This document shows, piece after piece, positions 6,609 through 15,357 of a DNA stretch of 64,000 nucleotides. The DNA is from Paenibacillus albus (lineage in GTDB: Bacteria > Bacillota > Bacilli > Paenibacillales > Paenibacillaceae): contig NZ_CP034437.1 in NCBI RefSeq assembly GCF_003952225.1, positions 3,858,501 to 3,922,500 of the forward strand, read 5' to 3'. The notes below the pieces were generated by a model. The model had not been told where the DNA came from, ran no database searches, and worked only from the letters and a program-made list of their open reading frames with translations. The translations under genes were made by a program, and so were the position numbers. The stretch's first letter is position 1, and every line of letters starts with the position of its first letter.

Positions 6609-8792
6609 ATGCAAAAACGTGGTATCGCGTATTTTTCGGCAGAATTCGGACTCGATGAGTCTTTGCCGATTTACTCAGGCGGTCTTGGCATATTGGCTGG
6701 CGACCATATCAAGGCAGCAGCAGATCGAAATGTTCCGCTTACGGGCGTAGGTATATTTTACGGCAGAGGTTATTTTCAGCAGCGCATCGACGAAGGAGGC
6801 AGGCAGCAGCATCTGTATCCTGAGGTCAATCTGGAGGCAAGCGTCTATCCCGTTCAGCTCGTTAGGGATGATCATAATCAACCGCTTCTCATCGAGGTTC
6901 CGTTAATAAATAGAATCGTTTATGCAAAAGCGCTGGCGGTGCAGGTAGGTACAGTCACCGTGTATTTGCTTCATACAGACGTTGAAGCCAATAGCGAAGC
7001 AGACCGCAGGCTGACGGACAACTTATATCCGAGCAATCAAGAGGTTCGGATAAGCCAGGAGATTCTGCTCGGCATCGGCGGCACGCGATTGCTTGCAGCG
7101 CTCGGCATTCAGCCGGAGGTATGGCATATGAATGAGGGGCACTGCGCATTTCTGGCGTTCGAGCGAATTCGGGTACTGTCCGCACAAGGTGTACCTTTCG
7201 AAACAGCGCTTGAAACGGTGAAAGCAAGCACTGTCTTTACGACGCACACTCCGGTTCCGGCAGGTCATGACGTTTTCTCCATTGATATGATGGACCGGTA
7301 TTTCGGCGAATTCTATTGGCAGCTGGGTGCTGACAGAGAGCGGGTCTTGTCGCTTGGTCAGATGGGCGGGGCTTTCAATATGACACGGCTTGCCGTTAGT
7401 ACCGCTTCGAAGGTGAACGGGGTGAGCAAGCTGCATGGCGAGGTGACCCGTGAGCTGTTCCACCACTGGATGCGGCATATTCCGAAGCAGGACATTCCGG
7501 TCGACTACATTACGAATGGCATTCATATCGAAACATGGCTGGCTGCCGGTATGAAGGAGCTGTTCGATCGGCATCTCCCGGCGGATTGGACGACGTCTAC
7601 AACGAACCCGAAAGTCTGGGATGCCGTTCGGAATATTCCGAGCAAGGAGCTATGGGAGGGGCATCAGCTAGCAAAAGCAGACATGTTCGATGAGCTTGAA
7701 CTGCCGATTCACTCGACTGGCAGAGGTCCGCTCGTCATCGGTTTTGCCAGACGGTTCGCGACGTATAAACGGGCGCTCCTTATCTTTAGCGACCCGCAGC
7801 GGCTTGCGTGTATACTGGGCGATCCGCACAGGCCAGTATGCCTAATCTTCGCAGGTAAAGCACATCCGGCGGACGGACCGGGACAGAATATGATCCGCCA
7901 AATTGTAGAGCTTTCTCGTGAGGACAGATTCAAGGGCAGGGTTCACATCGTAGAAAACTACGCGATGGATAAGGCGAAGAAGCTCGTTCAAGGCGTCGAC
8001 GTATGGCTCAACACACCGACCAAGCCGATGGAGGCTAGCGGCACTAGCGGGCAAAAGGCTGCTGTGAACGGTGTGCTGAACTGCAGCGTGCTGGACGGAT
8101 GGTGGGCGGAGGGTTATAACGGACGCAACGGATGGGCCATTGAAGGGAATCAAGACGGCGATCACGATACGCAGACGAATCAGGATAGTGAAGCGTTGTA
8201 TCGTCTGCTTGAGGATGAGATCATTCCGCTATACTACAAGCAGGATGAAGAGTCTGTTCCGATGGAATGGGTCAGCTTGATGAAGGAGTCTATTTGCTCC
8301 CTTGCGCCTGCTTTCAACACGCACCGAATGATAAACGATTATTGGCATAAGGTGTATGTCCCGGCCATGACAAGAGGGAAGCAGTTCGCATCGGATCACT
8401 TCGAAGTCGCGTCCAGAGTTGCAGCTTACAAGCAATTCATTCGCAGCAATTGGTCAAGAGTTCTTGTCAGCAACGTGGAGATCGTAACAGACAACCATAG
8501 CGGCAGAATTGGGCTTCACAAGACTTCATTTCGTGCGGAGATTGATCTGGGAGCCATATGGCATAAGGACGTCCGCGTTGAGGCGGTCGGTTCCGATGGG
8601 CGAGAAGGCATATGGAGAGTGAAGCTGGAGCCTGTGCAGCAATCGGCAAGAGGGAAATTCGTCTACGAAGGCGCTTCCTTCGATACTTCAATTAATTTCT
8701 GGAAGGCGAACGTGAACGTGCGGGTAACGCCAATCAGTCCGGATTTCGAGAGCAAATTCGAGCTGGAGTTGGCAGCGTGGGGCATCCAGTGA
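6609..8792 (+). CDS. Alpha-glucan (glycogen/starch) phosphorylase, short bacterial type
   Basis: The 727-residue protein belongs to the alpha-glucan phosphorylase family (GT35), which releases glucose-1-phosphate from the non-reducing ends of glycogen or maltodextrin using pyridoxal phosphate. The PLP region is clear: PTKPMEASGTSGQK, with the Schiff-base lysine at residue 483, followed by AAVNGVLNCSVLDGWW. The N-terminus carries YFSAEFGLDESLPIYSGGLG, the family's substrate/phosphate region. ATG 6609 is preferred over 6456 because it has AGAGGTGG at correct distance and starts immediately before the conserved YFSAEFG, whereas the 6456 extension runs through the terminator hairpin. It stands alone rather than in a glgBCDAP operon. 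The length matches the TIGR02094-type enzymes rather than the roughly 800-residue GlgP. Confidence 0.93.
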   Translation: MQKRGIAYFSAEFGLDESLPIYSGGLGILAGDHIKAAADRNVPLTGVGIFYGRGYFQQRIDEGGRQQHLYPEVNLEASVYPVQLVRDDHNQPLLIEVPLINRIVYAKALAVQVGTVTVYLLHTDVEANSEADRRLTDNLYPSNQEVRISQEILLGIGGTRLLAALGIQPEVWHMNEGHCAFLAFERIRVLSAQGVPFETALETVKASTVFTTHTPVPAGHDVFSIDMMDRYFGEFYWQLGADRERVLSLGQMGGAFNMTRLAVSTASKVNGVSKLHGEVTRELFHHWMRHIPKQDIPVDYITNGIHIETWLAAGMKELFDRHLPADWTTSTTNPKVWDAVRNIPSKELWEGHQLAKADMFDELELPIHSTGRGPLVIGFARRFATYKRALLIFSDPQRLACILGDPHRPVCLIFAGKAHPADGPGQNMIRQIVELSREDRFKGRVHIVENYAMDKAKKLVQGVDVWLNTPTKPMEASGTSGQKAAVNGVLNCSVLDGWWAEGYNGRNGWAIEGNQDGDHDTQTNQDSEALYRLLEDEIIPLYYKQDEESVPMEWVSLMKESICSLAPAFNTHRMINDYWHKVYVPAMTRGKQFASDHFEVASRVAAYKQFIRSNWSRVLVSNVEIVTDNHSGRIGLHKTSFRAEIDLGAIWHKDVRVEAVGSDGREGIWRVKLEPVQQSARGKFVYEGASFDTSINFWKANVNVRVTPISPDFESKFELELAAWGIQ

Positions 8793-8820
8793 AAAGTCAT
8801 TGCCGCTAAGATAAAGCCAA

Positions 8821-8861
8821 AAAGGAGATTCCCCCCTTAAGAACGGTGAGGAATCTCCTTT
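8821..8861. terminator. Convergent terminator between the phosphorylase and DUF4309 genes
   Basis: AAAGGAGATTCC (8821-8832) and GGAATCTCCTTT (8850-8861) form a perfect 12-bp stem. Read on the minus strand it is followed by five T, so it fits best as the end of the lipoprotein gene; on the plus strand the T-run is weak. Confidence 0.8.
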
Positions 8862-8869
8862 CTGGTTGT

Positions 8870-9601
8870 TTAGCCTGCCATATTGTTGATCGTATCGGCA
8901 GGTGCATATACAGAGATATGGTCAACTTTTCCTGTGTCCTTCGGTATAACGAAGCGCAGCTGGAAGGTTTTGTTTGCGTTGTACGTATAGATCGTGTCGT
9001 TGCCGTTCTTGGTGACATTGTCCGCTTTACCAAGAGCTGCTTCGATCTGCTTAAGAGTCAACGTTTGCAGCTCGGCTGCATCGGATCTAACATCAAAGAT
9101 CTGGCTGCCTTTATTGAAGCCGATCACCGCATGCTTCTTCGCATAAGAAGCGTACATGCCTTTGCCCGCGAAATCCGTCTTGTCGGACTTTCCCCAATCC
9201 TTCTCGACGTCGTCGAGAAGCCCTTTATCCGCTTGAAAAGGAATCCCTTTCACTTTCCCGTCCTTCGCGAGCGTCAACATCGCTTTAAGATCCTTGGTCG
9301 TTGGACTCTGGTCAGCAGCTGGCGAAGTCGTATTATCCGTTGCCGAATTCGAATTCGAATTCGTGTTCGTATTCGACGTATTGCCTGAATTATTCGCCGT
9401 TGCATTCGAAGCAGAATTGCCGGCATTCGGTTGCTCATTGCCCGAATTCGCCTCCGAATTAGCAGGAGGCGCAGCATTATTGGAACTGCCTGAGTTGGAA
9501 TTGTTGTTAGTTCCATTGTCGCCCGAGCATGCAGACAGCATCAATGTGCTTGTCAGCAGCACTGCGGCCACGAGTAGTTTAACAGCTTGTTTTTTCTTCA
9601 T
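8870..9601 (-). CDS. DUF4309-type lipoprotein with Asn/Ser-rich linker
   Basis: A 243-residue secreted lipoprotein: basic N-terminus, hydrophobic signal and lipobox LSAC with Cys25. Residues about 27-100 are a low-complexity Asn/Ser/Ala linker, encoded in part by GAATTC/ATTCGA-type repeats around 9345-9380. The C-terminal 140 residues (from about LKAMLTLAKDGKVKGIPF) match my memory of the DUF4309/YjgB domain: a dimer of short repeats with WGKSD and AALGKAD turns. Its role is unknown; it presumably sits on the outer face of the membrane and reaches into the wall through the linker. It is divergent from the ger operon starting at 9766. Confidence 0.75.
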   Translation of the reverse strand: MKKKQAVKLLVAAVLLTSTLMLSACSGDNGTNNNSNSGSSNNAAPPANSEANSGNEQPNAGNSASNATANNSGNTSNTNTNSNSNSATDNTTSPAADQSPTTKDLKAMLTLAKDGKVKGIPFQADKGLLDDVEKDWGKSDKTDFAGKGMYASYAKKHAVIGFNKGSQIFDVRSDAAELQTLTLKQIEAALGKADNVTKNGNDTIYTYNANKTFQLRFVIPKDTGKVDHISVYAPADTINNMAG

Positions 9602-9765
9602 TGTCGTCTATCTCCATTCTGTTTAGCTTTAGCAGCTTCATCCTTTGAACGAGAATGATCGCGATTAGGTTGCAGGCATTAGTATCATCCAGAAAATTGA
9701 AATCATGCTTTATGGAAATAATGGTTATGTAGGATTGAAATTGCAGATATCGGAGCGCATACGAA

Positions 9766-11256
9766 ATGAGACATTTACATACGGAACTGGACGCAACGCT
9801 GAACCTGATAAGAACGGAGCTCGGCAACAGTTCGGATCTGGTCATTCGCAGCTTTACTGTCATCACCCAACTGCAGGCCCACCCGGCTGCAATCATATAC
9901 ATAGATGGCCTCGCTAATGTGAAGGACATGTTGGAATCGCTGCTTGCCAACTGCGGCGAGCTGCAGACCGTTGTCCCGTCCGGAGGCGAAACAGAAACTT
10001 CTCCATTGCAGTGGATTCAATCTTTTATGCTGAGAAGCGGTGACATCACTAGCGTGATGGATTGTGAAACACTTTGCCATGGCATTCTCTCTGGTGAAAC
10101 GGTCGTGCTTGTTGACGGCTATGCTGAAGGGATTTCGGCTGCGACCAACGAGTGGAAGGATAGAGGCGTCACTGAGCCTACTTCCCAATCTGTCGTTAGA
10201 GGCCCGCGCGAAGGCTTCTCCGAAACGCTGCGTACCAACACGGCATTGATCCGTCGTAAAATCAAAGATCCTCGCCTTTGGTTGGAAACGAGGCAAATCG
10301 GTGCCGTGACACATACGGATGTATCGATCATGTACATACAAGGGATCGTTGACGAGAAGGTTGTGAAGGAGGTTCGTTCCAGGCTCGACCTTATTGATAC
10401 TGACGCCATTCTGGAGAGCGGCTACATCGAGGAATTCATCCAAGACAAAACAATGACGCCGTTCCCTACCATTTACAATACGGAGCGGCCGGATACGGTA
10501 GCTGGAGGTTTACTGGAGGGGCGCGTAGCTATTCTCGTAGATGGGACACCTTTTGTCCTTGTCGTTCCAGCCTTATTCACTCATTTCATTCAAACGGCAG
10601 AGGATTACTATCAACGAGCAGATATTGGTACTCTGCTTCGTTTGCTTCGATATGTGTGCCTATTTATCGCCTTATTCGGACCGGCTGCGTACATTGCCAT
10701 TACAACCTTCCATCAAGAAATGATTCCAACGCCGCTGCTCATCAACATTGTGGCACAACGTGAGGGGATACCGTTTCCCGCTTTTATTGAAGCATTCCTT
10801 ATGGAAGTGACCTTCGAGATATTAAGGGAGGCCGGAGTGAGAATGCCCCGTACCGTCGGACAAGCGGTGTCGATTGTTGGGGCGCTTGTTATTGGTCAAG
10901 CTGCTGTAGACGCGGGATTAGTGGGACCGGCAATGGTTATCGTCGTCTCCATTACGGCGATTTCCAATTTCGTTATCCCCTCGTACAACATGGGGATCTC
11001 GATTCGTATGATCCGTTTCTTTTTTATGATGCTCGCAGCCTCTTTTGGACTATACGGCATTCTCGTTGGAACCATCATTATGGTGCTTCATTTAAGCAGC
11101 TTGAAATCGTTTGGCGTGCCTTATTTGGCACCTTTTGCTCCATTCATTAAGGAAGACCAGAAGGATAATATGATGCGATTACCTCAATGGCTGCTTAATA
11201 CTCGTCCACGGTTAATGAACCATAATAATCCTCGGCGTCAGAAGGGAAGGAGCTGA
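9766..11256 (+). CDS. GerA-family spore germinant receptor A subunit
   Basis: A 496-residue protein with the GerA/GerKA layout: a soluble N-terminal domain (about 1-240) ending in NTERPDTVAGGLLEGRVAILVDGTP, then four or more transmembrane segments (about 290-445) and a short cytoplasmic tail. The conserved FPAFIEAFLMEVTFEILREAG and TVGQAVSIVGALVIGQAAV stretches are present. In the spore inner membrane GerA-type subunits assemble with B and C subunits into a nutrient-gated ion channel that triggers germination. The C subunit gene follows after 7 bases. I could not find a clean sigma-G promoter in the 164-base divergent gap upstream. Confidence 0.95.
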   Translation: MRHLHTELDATLNLIRTELGNSSDLVIRSFTVITQLQAHPAAIIYIDGLANVKDMLESLLANCGELQTVVPSGGETETSPLQWIQSFMLRSGDITSVMDCETLCHGILSGETVVLVDGYAEGISAATNEWKDRGVTEPTSQSVVRGPREGFSETLRTNTALIRRKIKDPRLWLETRQIGAVTHTDVSIMYIQGIVDEKVVKEVRSRLDLIDTDAILESGYIEEFIQDKTMTPFPTIYNTERPDTVAGGLLEGRVAILVDGTPFVLVVPALFTHFIQTAEDYYQRADIGTLLRLLRYVCLFIALFGPAAYIAITTFHQEMIPTPLLINIVAQREGIPFPAFIEAFLMEVTFEILREAGVRMPRTVGQAVSIVGALVIGQAAVDAGLVGPAMVIVVSITAISNFVIPSYNMGISIRMIRFFFMMLAASFGLYGILVGTIIMVLHLSSLKSFGVPYLAPFAPFIKEDQKDNMMRLPQWLLNTRPRLMNHNNPRRQKGRS

Positions 11257-11263
11257 TACCGTC

Positions 11264-12469
11264 ATGAGCTTGCATAAAGTGCTGCTGAGTGTGCTTCTTC
11301 TGGCCGTGTTCGTCATTACAACCGGATGCTGGAATCGTAAAGAGCTTAACGAGATTTCCATTGCGACTGCTTTTGGATTCGATAAGAACAAGAATAACTA
11401 CCGAGTTTCGGTTCAACTTATTAACCCTTCAGAAATCGCATCCTCAAAGGGAGGCAGCGGACGGGCACCTGTTATCACGGTTCAGGAATCGAGAGGGGAT
11501 ACAATATTCGAATCCATTCGAGAGATGACAACGATGACGCCTAGAAAAATCTATTCATCCCACCTGCGGATACTCGTTATAGGCGAGAGCCTTGCTCGGG
11601 ATGGCATTGCTAAAGTGTTGGACAGTCTATCGAGGGACCACGAGTTACGTACGGATTTCTATATTATCGTTGCAAAAGGTGCTGCCGCGAACGATGTGCT
11701 GCAGGTATTGACTCCACTAGAGAAAATACCTACAGATAAAATGTTCTCCTCGCTCGAAGCTGCCCAGCGTAATTGGGGTGTAACAACCAAAGTCGATTTA
11801 CATGAGCTCATATATGATTTGGTCGATAAAGGTAAAGACCCTGTGCTGGCAGGCATCCGTATTATCGGCGACATTCGGCAGGGGCAGTCTCAAAGAAACT
11901 TGAGTTTGGTTAGTCCGAAGACGATGCTGAAGTACGAAGGACTTGCTGTCTTTCATAAAGACAAGCTCGTCGGATGGATGAACGGCAAGCAAAGCAAGGG
12001 CTACAACTACATCCTCGGGCATATTCAAAGTACGATTGTGCGACTCCCTTGCCATAGCGGAGGGAATCTGAATATCGAGTTGATTCATGCGAGCCATAAG
12101 ATGAAAGGGAAATTTAGAAATGGACATCCAGAGGTGCAAGTTGATGTCCGGGTTGAAGGGAATGTCGGGGAAGTAGAGTGCGATATGGCACTGGGGGAGA
12201 ATAGAGTGATTGCTCAGCTGGAGAAAGAGCTGGCAGATGAAATAAAGGAGACCATAGAGGATTCCGTGAAACAAGCTAAGCTTCTCGAATCGGATGTTTT
12301 CGGCTTTGGGTCGACTATTCATCGAGCGAATTACAAAGCTTGGAACCGGATTAAAGATGATTGGGAGGAGGAGTTCGTCAAGATGCCCGTGCATGTGAGG
12401 GTCAACGCGAAGATCCGCCGTACAGGCTCGGTTGTCGAATCATTCCTGGAGGGAATGGAGGAGAAATGA
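11264..12469 (+). CDS. GerC-family spore germination lipoprotein
   Basis: The 401-residue protein starts with a lipoprotein signal and lipobox TTGC (Cys22) followed by WNRKELNEISI, typical of Ger(x)C subunits. The characteristic internal segments ESRGDTIFESIREMTTMTPRKIY, SHLRILVIGE and the C-terminal AKINRTG-like end (VRVNAKIRRTGSV) are visible. GerC subunits are anchored to the outer face of the spore inner membrane and are needed for receptor function. The gene sits between the A and B subunits, and a small membrane-protein gene starts two bases after its stop. Confidence 0.94.
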   Translation: MSLHKVLLSVLLLAVFVITTGCWNRKELNEISIATAFGFDKNKNNYRVSVQLINPSEIASSKGGSGRAPVITVQESRGDTIFESIREMTTMTPRKIYSSHLRILVIGESLARDGIAKVLDSLSRDHELRTDFYIIVAKGAAANDVLQVLTPLEKIPTDKMFSSLEAAQRNWGVTTKVDLHELIYDLVDKGKDPVLAGIRIIGDIRQGQSQRNLSLVSPKTMLKYEGLAVFHKDKLVGWMNGKQSKGYNYILGHIQSTIVRLPCHSGGNLNIELIHASHKMKGKFRNGHPEVQVDVRVEGNVGEVECDMALGENRVIAQLEKELADEIKETIEDSVKQAKLLESDVFGFGSTIHRANYKAWNRIKDDWEEEFVKMPVHVRVNAKIRRTGSVVESFLEGMEEK

Positions 12470-12470
12470 A

Positions 12471-12698
12471 TTGATATGGATTGCATTCCTCGTAGCTGCT
12501 GGTGCCGTGATTTATGAATATCCAAGATTGAGGCGTGCTAGGCAATTTAAAGAGCTAACGGTGTTCACGATTATAATCGTATGTGGCCTCATGCTTAGCA
12601 TCGCCCTAAAGAAGCATCTGCCAATTCCGAATCCGTTAGATTTCATAACAGCGGTTTATAAGCCGATGAGCAGAGTCCTTCTGTCCGTCTTCAATTAG
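12471..12698 (+). CDS. Small two-helix membrane protein of the ger operon
   Basis: A 75-residue frame starting at TTG 12471, directly after the gerC stop and 7 bases behind a GGAGGAG ribosome-binding site that lies within gerC. The product has two hydrophobic helices (IWIAFLVAAGAVIYEY and TVFTIIIVCGLMLSIAL) separated by a basic loop RLRRARQFKEL. The open frame extends to ATG 12432, but this would overlap gerC by 38 bases. Similar-sized proteins occur in some tetracistronic ger operons (GerD/GerX-type accessory subunits), so a modulating role in the receptor is likely but not proven. Confidence 0.75.
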   Translation: MIWIAFLVAAGAVIYEYPRLRRARQFKELTVFTIIIVCGLMLSIALKKHLPIPNPLDFITAVYKPMSRVLLSVFN

Positions 12699-12724
12699 TG
12701 TTTCGCGAAAGGAAGTCTTGATTC

Positions 12725-13819
12725 ATGCTCGAGAACGCCAAGATCAGCCTAAGACAATTGTCCATATTGACGCTGATGTTTAGTTTGGGCAGCACCATCC
12801 TAATTGTACCTTCTGCCTTAACAGCCATTGCCAAACAAGACGGGTGGATCGCCGCTATTGTCGGTGTCGCGGAAGGCATGTTGTCATTGCATCTCTACAT
12901 CGCGCTTGCCTACCGATACCCCGGTAAATCGCTCATCCAGTTTTCAGAAAATATACTGGGCAAGTGGTTAGGGAAGGGAGTAGGCTTACTCTTTCTAGTC
13001 TATTTTTTTATCCTGTCTGCTTTGGTCCTCCGAAATGTTGGCGACTTTATTACAACGATCATTATGCCGGAAACGCCGATACAGGTCGTGCATGCCTTAT
13101 TCGTACTCGCCGTCGTGATGGGGGTGAGTCTCGGTATCGAAGTAATCGCTCGATCTGCGGAGATATTCCTCCCTTGGGTTGCCATTCTCATCTCTGTGCT
13201 GATCGTGTTTCTTATTCCTCAGATCGAATTCGACCGCATTCAACCTGAGTTCGAATCCGGTGTAAAGGGTATTATTCATGGAAGCTTATCTGTCCTCAGC
13301 ATTCCTTATATGGAGCTTGTCGTTTTCCTTATGATTTTCCCTTTCGTCAACAAATCCAAGGGGTATGGGGCGGCTTTTGCAAAAGGCAGCTTCCTCGGCG
13401 GTCTCGTCATCATTACCGTGACGATGCTTTGTGTCCTCGTCCTGGGGTGGGACTTTACTGCAAGACATACCTTTCCCAGCTATACACTGGCGAAGAAGAT
13501 TCAAGTTGGGGAGTTTCTTCAGCGGATTGAAGTTCTCGTGGCGATCATTTGGTTTCTGACGATCTTCTTCAAGCTGGCCATCTGCTTCCATGCTTCCGTG
13601 CATGGCATGGCCCAATGGTTCCAATTGCGTACCGCTCGTCCTTTGATCATCCCGTTAGCGATTGTATTAGTCGTATTATCCATCGTGGTTTACCCGAATA
13701 TTGTTTACTTCAGAGTGTTTGCTGCCGAGATTTGGCCGTTCTATGCCATGACGTTCGGTATTGTCATCCCGCTAATACTGCTGCTTATTTCCGTAATAAA
13801 GCAGCGATTTCAAGCCTAA
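12725..13819 (+). CDS. GerB-family spore germination permease subunit
   Basis: A 364-residue protein with about ten transmembrane segments of the amino-acid/polyamine/organocation (APC) fold typical of GerAB/GerKB. The N-terminal ISLRQLSILTLMFSLGSTIL and the WIAAIVGVAEG loop are the usual GerB opening. This subunit holds the germinant-binding pocket. A ribosome-binding site AAAGGAAG precedes ATG 12725. Its last 48 bases overlap a convergent gene on the other strand. Confidence 0.94.
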   Translation: MLENAKISLRQLSILTLMFSLGSTILIVPSALTAIAKQDGWIAAIVGVAEGMLSLHLYIALAYRYPGKSLIQFSENILGKWLGKGVGLLFLVYFFILSALVLRNVGDFITTIIMPETPIQVVHALFVLAVVMGVSLGIEVIARSAEIFLPWVAILISVLIVFLIPQIEFDRIQPEFESGVKGIIHGSLSVLSIPYMELVVFLMIFPFVNKSKGYGAAFAKGSFLGGLVIITVTMLCVLVLGWDFTARHTFPSYTLAKKIQVGEFLQRIEVLVAIIWFLTIFFKLAICFHASVHGMAQWFQLRTARPLIIPLAIVLVVLSIVVYPNIVYFRVFAAEIWPFYAMTFGIVIPLILLLISVIKQRFQA

Positions 13820-14617
13820 CCTGCAGAATACGGCAACAAGCAGTAAAGTAGCTGCATAGGCCGAAGCATATAACCACGGAGCAACGTATAGGGAAAGATG
13901 TCCGGTCTTATAAAGGAAGTATTGCGCGAATCCGATGCAAATGCATCCAAAGACGGTGAATCGGTGTTTTTTTGACCAGAATACCGTATTGACGAGAATA
14001 AGCGTGATGCAGAAGCTCATGATGACCGTAAGCATGACGTCATCTCGGAGCGGATTCTTGTACAGCCCAAGATGGTAACGACGCCACCCGGACAAAATGT
14101 ACATGAAAAATACTGAATCCGTGATGCAGAAGGTGTACATAAGCAGCGTAATATATTGAAAGACTCTGTTCCCTTTAAGGACTTTTATCATCCACATGCG
14201 GCTAAACCAGAAAAAGAAAACTAAAGTTACGACGGTGTAAGAGGACGACCACCATAGATGCTGGTAGATATTCAAATAAACGAACAGCACGTCCACTCCG
14301 CCAAGGAAGACTGCCGCGATGATAATCCATCTCAGGCGCAGCTGATAATAGGCGATGAGAATGGCGATGGCAGGCACCGTGCAGAAATTAGATACCGTAG
14401 CACCGAACATGCTGTCCAGATAGCTGTTCTTCAATAGACCAGGACTGTATGTATAACCCTCAAGTACGATAAGGATGATGACTTCGAATACATAACTCAT
14501 TCCGGCATAGGAGAGGTGCGAGACAATAATAATAGACTTCCATTCACGAATCATCATGATGGTAAGAATGAGAAGTGAAGCTATAATGAGCACTAAATAA
14601 GGGATATAGTTTGACAT
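13772..14617 (-). CDS. Polytopic membrane protein of unknown function
   Basis: A 281-residue protein with about eight hydrophobic segments and little else. Short polar loops carry EVIILIVLEGYTYSPGL and DSMFGATVSNFCTVPA, which remind me of the CBO0543-type membrane proteins found beside ger genes in spore formers, but I cannot confirm this. ATG 14617 (GAGGTG 4 bases upstream) is preferred to TTG 14629. The gene is convergent with the germination permease and overlaps its 3' end by 48 bases, so the two transcripts share antisense sequence. No terminator hairpin is visible between them. Confidence 0.65.
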   Translation of the reverse strand: MSNYIPYLVLIIASLLILTIMMIREWKSIIIVSHLSYAGMSYVFEVIILIVLEGYTYSPGLLKNSYLDSMFGATVSNFCTVPAIAILIAYYQLRLRWIIIAAVFLGGVDVLFVYLNIYQHLWWSSSYTVVTLVFFFWFSRMWMIKVLKGNRVFQYITLLMYTFCITDSVFFMYILSGWRRYHLGLYKNPLRDDVMLTVIMSFCITLILVNTVFWSKKHRFTVFGCICIGFAQYFLYKTGHLSLYVAPWLYASAYAATLLLVAVFCRLGLKSLLYYGNKQQY

Positions 14618-14750
14618 CAGACACCTCAAATATGATTTACCATCTAGTATTTACAATTCGGTTTTAACCCAAACAGCACCATCAGTGCAGCAACTGACAG
14701 GGGATAATCGCATATTTAGAAAAAAATGAACAAAAAGTGAACACCCGGTG

Positions 14751-14760
14751 ACAAATTTGT
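14751..14760. promoter_or_regulatory. Palindrome ACAAATTTGT in the 14618-14803 gap
   Basis: A perfect 10-bp palindrome, extended imperfectly to TGACAAATTTGTGA, lies about 45 bases before the small membrane gene at 14804. Position and symmetry fit a dimeric regulator's operator, but I can assign no regulator and no convincing -35/-10 pair around it. Confidence 0.3.
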
Positions 14761-14803
14761 GATATAGTAAACGTATACAATACGTCATCGGGAGTGTTTC
14801 ACA

Positions 14804-15106
14804 ATGAACAAGAACAAGAAGACGGCAGGTTCTGATATTCAAGTTCCATCTCAATCGCAGAAGATTAACTATTGGACTTCACTGATGCCTCGCATCGGTT
14901 TCGGCTTAATGCTTCTTGGAATCATCCTGAGCGCTTGCTTTGCTCACGACTTTAAGGATACGAATTTGGGTCTTATGGTTGGCTTCGGTTTCATTATTGG
15001 AGGCATTCAAGTACTGCTGCTCGGTTCTCTGTTCCATGCCTTACAGCCAAGCTTCGCTAAAGAACGTCAGAAGCTAAATGCTGAACAGCAGCCGGAACGC
15101 GTATAA
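14804..15106 (+). CDS. Small membrane protein of unknown function
   Basis: A 100-residue protein: hydrophilic N-terminus (about 30 residues), two transmembrane helices (MPRIGFGLMLLGIILSACFAH and LGLMVGFGFIIGGIQVLLLGSLFHAL) with a short DFKDTN loop, and a charged C-terminal tail. It has its own ribosome-binding site (GGGAG) and its own strong terminator, so it is a monocistronic unit just before the quinol-oxidase operon. No family is recognised. Its closeness to qoxA may reflect a membrane or respiratory role, but that is only a guess. Confidence 0.7.
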   Translation: MNKNKKTAGSDIQVPSQSQKINYWTSLMPRIGFGLMLLGIILSACFAHDFKDTNLGLMVGFGFIIGGIQVLLLGSLFHALQPSFAKERQKLNAEQQPERV

Positions 15107-15127
15107 GTTTATTTAGTAGCTCGTAAT

Positions 15128-15170
15128 GCTCTTTCACTTCCCCCAGGAAGTGGAAGAGCTTTTTTGTTTT
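15128..15170 (+). terminator. Rho-independent terminator before the qox operon
   Basis: GCTCTTTCACTTCC (15128-15141) pairs with GGAAGTGGAAGAGC (15146-15159), 14 bp with one G-T wobble, followed by TTTTTTG. Confidence 0.92.
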
Positions 15171-15323
15171 TCCTCCATTTGCGCATGAAAACCCTTTCCT
15201 ATCCTATTCTTGAACGACTGTTGAACACAAAGTGTCTGAAAAGAAACAGAAGATTGACGGTTTTGTTAACGACGGTAACAATTGCTCTAGACTCTGCTAT
15301 GCTAGCGTCAAAGGGCCATGAAA

Positions 15324-15346
15324 GCACACCTCATGTGTGCAAGGAG
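15324..15346 (+). promoter_or_regulatory. Hairpin abutting the qoxA ribosome-binding site
   Basis: GCACAC (15324-15329) and GTGTGC (15335-15340) form a 6-bp stem with a CTCAT loop, and the AAGGAG ribosome-binding site begins at the very next base. The start codon at 15358 is 11 bases further. The hairpin could stabilise the 5' end of the qox mRNA or tune initiation. Its function is not known. Confidence 0.4.
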
Positions 15347-15357
15347 ATGAGTAGCAT

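Noticed and set aside
8846..9388. 180-codon plus-strand frame opposite the DUF4309 lipoprotein
   Set aside because: It is antisense to a clear lipoprotein gene, starts inside the terminator and shows no recognisable domain.
9294..9626. 110-codon plus-strand frame rich in Glu, Val and Phe
   Set aside because: Antisense product of the Asn/Ser-rich repeat linker; its composition comes from the low-complexity DNA.
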